Part shown: in pieces, positions 58,601 through 64,000 of the stretch
Layout: each line of letters begins with the position of its first letter
How positions within the stretch are numbered: position 1 is the first letter of the stretch
Assembly (NCBI GenBank): GCA_012184525.1
Contig: WOFQ01000029.1
Location: 124,001 to 188,000, forward strand
Direction of reading: 5' to 3'
Length of the DNA stretch: 64,000 nucleotides
Source of the DNA: Xenoacremonium recifei
Taxonomy: Eukaryota; Ascomycota; Sordariomycetes; Hypocreales; Nectriaceae
Program-made: the position numbers and the translations under genes
Notes under the pieces: generated by a model
What the model was told of the DNA's origin: nothing
Databases searched by the model: none
The model's input: the letters and a program-made list of their open reading frames with translations, nothing else

Positions 58601-59177
58601 CAAACCGCCTGTGCTCGACCGCTAAGTGTAAGCAATTCACTTTTTGACTATCGTCAGTGATCCGAGTGACAATTTTTGGATCATATGAAACCACCACATC
58701 CACAAGCCAGTTGAGATTTTGCTCAGATATGGAGTTTGGAAGCAGCTTCAAGGAAAGCCAATGAAGGACTGTTCTTTGTTGGTCTCTTTCGTCGGCCATG
58801 TAACAGCGCCGGATTCGTTCTTCGTGAGCAATTTTGAACGCTTCCAAAGTCGCACATTCGGAAGAACCAAGCTCTTTGAGAAGAGTTTCGCGATTCTCTT
58901 CCACAGTTGGCTCTCGTGGCCTGTCTACTGTGTTTTGAACACTCGGTTTTATGTCTCCCGGATCCGAATCTGGCTCGGAGTCTTCGTCTAATTCACCTTG
59001 TGGAACATAGCTTGAAGGCGGTTTGAACACTCTCTGGAATTCTGAGGACTCGGTTTGAGTTCTCCTCCTGATCAAACCTGGTTTCGGGAAGGACTTTCTT
59101 TTCTTCGGCCCATCTTCAGGGCTGTTCGTTTCATTTTGTGCTGATGATGAGCTGGCTTCTTGAGGAACATTGTCCAT
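55651..59177 (-). CDS. Ankyrin-like / subtilisin-type (S8) intracellular protease A
   Basis: Six exons (59177-58031, 57959-57451, 57332-57303, 57245-56857, 56801-56465, 56403-55651) join in frame to 1054 residues. Residues about 130-340 contain ankyrin-like units (TVLHWLSLKLLPN, VNCLHLAVEHRRFDLVDCL, ESCLHLAIGLNPPNLWVI). A linker region follows that is conserved with the paralogue at 59769: VRYLNWNKDDLCVEVL and VRELWLTWSGRNSVLYSW. The S8 domain has all three catalytic blocks: VAIIDDGVN (Asp near 726), GHGTKMARLI (His near 766) and DRGSSVATAVAAGMAAM (Ser near 920). The start at 59177 has no signal peptide and an acidic/basic disordered leader. Subtilisins cut peptide bonds; lack of secretion plus ankyrin repeats implies a regulated cytosolic protease (inference). 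Divergent from its paralogue. Confidence 0.85.
57346..57425. repeat. 20-bp minisatellite in intron, four units
   Basis: Four units of about TNAGAGATTAGGGGATAGGG lie inside the intron between exons 2 and 3 of protease gene A. Confidence 0.9.
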
Positions 59178-59768
59178 GATACACCGTAGACCGTGGCGGA
59201 ATTGCAGTTAAACAAATGACAAAATGTGACTCTGGAAGATCACGATGAAAGGATTTTGAAACCATAAACACGTGCAACAAAAGGGAACACGGGATCTGGT
59301 AATAAATGAATCCTGGTCGCTGATACATCTGCTTGATCAGTCAGCCGCACCGCACATTAATCGCGCTTTGCTCCTTGCAGCTCAATATCGCACTGTGTAA
59401 GGCTGGCTGAGGAGTAGCAAAAGACCTCGGGCACTGACGAATAGCATAGGCTCTCTCATAAATTCTGGCAGCTGACTCGTCTGCGTAAGCGAATACAGGG
59501 GTTGAGTGCCCAATTGGAGGAGTCCACGTATCTGCAGAAGTTTCAGCTCCTCTTGCTAGTTCAAGAATGGTCGTTTGGGGGCCAAATGCCACAGTAGAAA
59601 GCACTGTGCCTATCTGGTCATATCCAGTACGCCGTAGACCTGCGAGAGTTTATCTTAATGCTTGAGGTAAACATGACAGTTTCTTGTGATGTGCGAGACT
59701 AGTTGCGCTTCGCCGACATCCAGCCCAAGTAAACGATAGGCAAGGATTCCGTTCAACTAACATTCGAT
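59178..59768. promoter_or_regulatory. Shared divergent promoter of the two ankyrin-subtilase genes
   Basis: 591 bp separate the two divergent start codons, so both promoters must lie here. No gene is supported in it. No specific binding site stands out by eye. Confidence 0.5.
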
Positions 59769-62700
59769 ATGGAGAAGCAATACCAAGCGCCTGACTTGAG
59801 CCCTACCCGGGATTTCTCCGACGATGATGACTATGAAGACGACCTTGAAGACGAGGATTCGGAATGGGCGGATGATGCTGGCGTTCACGACTTGAAGACG
59901 CGTTTCCGGGAAGCTTCAGCTGCCATGAAGAAAGCCCAACGCAGTTTTTCCAAGCCGGAAGCGCTGTATGACTTTCTCTATGAGTTTCGAGACGTGGCAA
60001 GCCAGGCTACAGAAGATGGAAGTACCCTGTTGCACCTCGCCATAGAGCTGGCATGGAACGAACCTGATGTCCGCTCTGCCAACATGGTGCCACTCATTCA
60101 ACACCTAATGAAGGAGCATCCTCATCTGTTGACAAAGACGAACCTGGAGTGTAGGACTCCGCTTTATATGGCTATCTTCAGCCGGAAGTCGACCCTAGTC
60201 GAGGCATTGACTCCCGGCTATTACGAGAACGAAGAGTGGCGCTCAGCAGTCCAAGACGCTCTTGAGATTCCCTGTGCTTCAGATCAGAACAAGGCACCCC
60301 TACATCTAGCCTTTGAAAGAAACCTGCGTTTCAAGACTATCGAGAACCTAATCGACTTCGCCAAAGTGACCGCTTTGTCGATGCAAGACGCCATTGGAAA
60401 GACTCCTCTACACTATGCCGTTGAGTATAGCCAGTGTAACATTACCAGGACCAAGATCATCCGTCAACTAATCCACCGAGACGAAGAAATCCTCGCGACA
60501 CAAGGTACACAGTCAGTGGAAACATTCCTCGATATAGTGGATGAAGGAGGAAATTCGGTGTACAGACATCATGTGGCATCGGCCGAGAAGTTTCATAGGA
60601 ACCGTTCGTCGATTTCAGCCTTGGATGAAGACCGACAAAAAGGTAGGCCCGTCACCAAGGCTGATTTGACAGAAAGCAAGATAGCAGACCGTCGTCTTGA
60701 ACACTCCAAAACCACTGAAGTACGTGATGAGAAGCTGAGACTAGAACGAAGACCTGTACCCGTCTCCTCGCGAACCATCACAAAGGGTGATTTACACCCG
60801 ACGAAACTTCAAGACTCAAAAGACAGGGCAGAAAAGATAGCATTGGAGAGGAAAGACAATGAGCTTGACCGGAAGCAGGAAATCGAGAAGACCCGAAAGG
60901 CCAAGGAAGAGGCTATGGCCCAGCATTCCAGAATCGTTATGGACATGCTCCAGTTGCATTACATGCGAACAAGGAGCCCGAAAATGGCTTTATCATTTCT
61001 CTATGGCAGGAATCTCGATGGTAGAGCTATCCTATTGAGTAGAAAACCCACGAGCTGATAAGAGGATATAGATGTTCAAATCACCTTTGACTATGCCGGG
61101 CTTCCATCGGAAATCAAAGACGAGGCTTTCAAGAAAGCATTCCAAACCTTGAAATTTAACAACATTCTACAATATGTATCTTTCCCGGCCGTCACTGTTG
61201 CTCGCAGTGACCGGCAGTCAATCATCAACCAAAACCACAAAAATGGTCGGGGACGTCGAGATATGGAATTCTTCTTCAAATGGCTGTACCAAAAAGGAGT
61301 TCGTTATATCATCAATGTAAGAGTGGATGATGGGGGGAGCATCCCACACAGCGATGAATCTATCATATCCTCCTTGGAGGGGATGGGGATCGAAAGGCTA
61401 GACTGGAGGAAGGTCGACTTGGACCCTCGGGTCATTTGCAAAATCGGGATTAATACAATGAAACAGGATGGTACAGGCGTCACCTCAACTTTAGGCCCTC
61501 AGCTTCGAGAAGTTACACTTCGCTGGAGTGGCAACAATGCAGTCTTAAGGGCTTGGAGCGAACCTGAAGGTCTACCAGCATTACCAAGTTTGACGAAGAT
61601 CAGTCTTCATGTCCCAGCAGTTGATGAAGTGAGTCATTTTTGTGTGTCTTCACTCTTGAGAACTGGAGTTGACTCTGGGTAGATGATCGACTCTCTAGAC
61701 TGGACAAGGGCGTGTCTCGCCGAATTTCGTGAACGAATAGCCAAGAATGTGTCCATGCGGAAGCCCGAACCCGGCAATTCAAAAGCATCCAGACCAATGG
61801 AGAAAGATGAGGAGGGAAAAGAAGTCTCTCAAATGAGTAGTCCTGATAATCAAGAAAGAGATGTGGAAATTTACTTTATTCAAGCTGGCCGAGAGGGAGA
61901 GAGGTTCAACCCGTCCGAGCGAGTTACAAAGCCCCAAGACTTTCAGGCGGCCCATCGATGGTTAGACTCTGTGTACAGGTTCTCCGATTTTGTCCAACCC
62001 CTTTGGCGTAGGGCAGCTAGGGCATATTCCGGAGCAAGCAAGTCATTCGACAAGTCCGAGAAATGGCTTTATGGCGACGTTGTGGTAGCAATGCTTGATG
62101 ACGGAGTCGACGCCTACGACTCACCCGTATCTAACAACATCATTGGCGGCAAGACATTTGCTTATGGGGACGACAACGAGCCACCCGGCCCGTATTACGT
62201 CTCAGAATCTGGTCATGGGACAGTCACAGCGAGCATGATCACTCGAGTATGCCCCATGGCCAAACTGTACTCGATCCGACTCAAAACAATTGTTTCTGAG
62301 CAGGGACTTCGAAGAATAGAAGCGCAATCTGCAGCTATGGTAAGGCCAACCCATACCCTAGCAACCAACTCTGAGTAATCTGCTTATACTATCAGGCCAT
62401 CCAAGCCGCAATCGACCGTGAGGCAACGATTATTTTGATGCCCTGGAGCATTACAATTCCTCATAGCGATAGCCAAGATAGAAGACGTCTTGAAATAGTC
62501 TTCGAGCAGGCCTGCAAACGAGATATTATCATGTTTTGCTCATCTAGCGACAGCGGCCCCACGAACACATCTAATGACTATCCGGTTGGCTTTCCAGGTC
62601 CCGGCATCTTTCGAATTGGCGCAGCTCGAGAAGATGGCAGCGCCGAAACTTGGACAGGGGCCGCTTCGATGCTTGACTTCATTTTCCCCGGCTCTGAAGT

Positions 62701-63106
62701 CATCGCGTTGCATGATGCCGATAGCTCCCGACGATCCACGAATGATAAACTTCGCTTGGACGTCGTTTCTGGTTCAAGTGTTGCCGCGGCTTTGGGAGCA
62801 GGGCTTGCAGCTCTTCTTCTTTACTGCTTTAAATTGAATTCACAGTACCGTATCCATTTCGGAGATGCAAGGTCCGGAGGGGAGACGCTCGAACCCGAAA
62901 TGAGCTTCGAAAGACACAGTTCTATGATGTCTGCTTTTCGAAACCTTGGCCCTGTAACCGACGAACGTTTTATCAAGGTCTGGGAAACCCTGAATTCTGT
63001 CACTAGAGGTGATCCACGCGAAGAAGAAGCGTACCAGCTTTTAGCTCGACTGACCAGGAACCTGCGTCATAGGCAAGAGGGTAGAGATATATATGGGCTG
63101 AATTAA
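59769..63106 (+). CDS. Ankyrin-like / subtilisin-type (S8) intracellular protease B
   Basis: Four exons (59769-61020, 61072-61628, 61683-62339, 62396-63106) give 1058 residues. An acidic leader (DDDDYEDDLEDEDSEW) precedes ankyrin-like units at about 80-260: GSTLLHLAIELAWNE, CRTPLYMAIFSRKSTLVEAL, KAPLHLAFERNLRFKTIENL and GKTPLHYAVEYSQCN. A charged coiled-coil (about 320-400) follows, then the linker shared with paralogue A (IERLDWRKVDLD, LREVTLRWSGNNAVLRAW). The S8 domain has VVVAMLDDGVD (Asp near 740), ESGHGTVTASMI (His near 780) and VVSGSSVAAALGAGLAALLL (Ser near 947), so the triad is complete. No signal peptide. Exon borders in the protease half match those of gene A, supporting duplication of one ancestor. 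The ankyrin part is better preserved than in A. Confidence 0.87.
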
Positions 63107-63382
63107 TGACCACCGGTGATTGGAAGGGCCTGAGTCAAGTAGGGCGAAGGACGCGTATTAAGAATCATCCAGCAGTAGCGTTTTAAATGTATCAAAGAAG
63201 TCAATGCGGCGAAGAGAGGAATAACACTTGAACCATGGAGAGGTATCTCAATGAGCTAAAGGAGTGAAACCAGGACTCGAAGGCGGACAAATCTAAGCTG
63301 TAGGAGCATAAAACTAAACTTCAGGAGCTGCGATTAGATGCGCCATATACAGAGTATCTAATTATATATCGTGTGATTTGTC
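63107..63382. other. Convergent spacer
   Basis: AT-rich 3' region between protease gene B and the MFS gene; nothing else seen. Confidence 0.4.
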
Positions 63383-64000
63383 TTAGTGATACTTGTTCTT
63401 GTCTTTGTGCACATCATTCTCCAAGAAAATCTCGGTGGTATTGTTCATCTTGGCGTCAATGTTCTCGCATAGCAAGCAGCATATTAGGCCAGTGCCGGCA
63501 AAGGCTAAAGATACTAGGGCCGCCATCTTGAGCCCATAAGCGTATGACCACTTGAAAGCGTTTACGGCAGCAGCAAGAATATTGTCAGTCTACAGAAGTG
63601 AGTTAGCTTCGTGATAGGGCATTTTGGCAGAATTGGACTTACAACACCTGGAATCTCGTTTAGAGTAGTAGAACCTGCTGTGATGCCCGCCAACAAAGCT
63701 TGCGCATTGGAAGGGGTCATGCCCATCTGGACAGCAATTTTCGGGACAGTTGAAGCAGCTCTTGATGTTTGAGAATTGGTGAGCACTGAAGTGTAGACAG
63801 CGCTGGCCAGTGATCCGCCAGCATATCGAGCAACGCCTGCAAGACCACCAGAGATGCCTAGTTCTTCCTGCGGGACACCCAGCTGAGTGAAGGCAATGCT
63901 CTCGTACTGAGCCCAGCCAAAGAACATCTGCATAAGAAATGTGAAAGCAATCATCATCCCTTTATTTGTGGGTGTGACGAGGGCAATCAGACCGCCGAAG
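63383..64000 (-). CDS. MFS transporter (TRI12-like), 3' part only
   Basis: The frame is open from the window edge (64000) through 63643; a 53-bp intron (GTAAGT...CTGTAG) leads to exon 63589-63383. The roughly 188 visible residues are the last membrane helices of a major facilitator: MMIAFTFLMQMFFGWAQYES, GISGGLAGVARYAGGSLASA, AYGLKMAALVSLAFAGTG and LICCLLCENIDAKM, ending in a short charged tail. The motif around ARYAGGSLASAVYTSVLTN and the order of segments resemble fungal TRI12-type efflux pumps. The N-terminal helices lie outside the window, so substrate cannot be judged. Confidence 0.85.

Overview
The window is nuclear DNA of a filamentous ascomycete. Three things show this: short GT-AG introns of about 45-110 bp in most genes, a HEX1 Woronin-body gene (a Pezizomycotina-only organelle), and fused lycopene cyclase/phytoene synthase plus DASH cryptochrome genes of the Neurospora/Fusarium type. 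Sordariomycetes, perhaps Hypocreales or a neighbouring order, is the likeliest home. That placement is inference from gene content and protein style.

Layout. 0-3.7 kb: a secreted GH18 chitinase-like gene whose catalytic motif is destroyed, then a repeat-bearing gap. 3.7-8.5 kb: a bleomycin hydrolase gene whose upstream leader exists a second time on the other side of the gene, then hex1. 11.7-18 kb: the ribosome-quality-control factor Rqc2 and an annexin with a long RS/charged N-terminus, convergent. 19.6-28.1 kb: three unrelated SAM methyltransferase genes, one of them LaeA-like. 28.5-38.8 kb: a Nop6-like RRM protein, an unrecognised 713-residue protein, a Gly/Pro/Ser-rich secreted wall protein interrupted by an in-frame TAG, and Cms1. 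39 kb: two tandem 5S rRNA genes with degenerate fragments beside them. 40-43.3 kb: an SH3 protein of the Lsb/Pin3 type and mitochondrial 2-methylcitrate dehydratase.

47.6-53.8 kb is a photobiology pair: a DASH cryptochrome with an unusually long Met/His/Gln/Pro- and RGG-rich tail, followed on the same strand by the bifunctional carotenoid enzyme CarRA/AL-2.

54.5-63.1 kb is the most unusual part. It holds an unrecognised soluble protein gene, then two head-to-head paralogous genes. Each encodes an intracellular protein of about 1055 residues with an ankyrin-like N-terminus, a conserved linker and a complete subtilisin-type (S8) Asp-His-Ser protease domain. No signal peptide is visible, so they look like regulated cytosolic proteases rather than secreted digestive ones. 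A role in fungal self/non-self or defence signalling is possible but inferred. The window ends inside an MFS transporter gene.

Exon borders were placed by eye from splice motifs and checked by frame arithmetic. All spliced models given close in frame except the 5' end of hex1, which I could not resolve.
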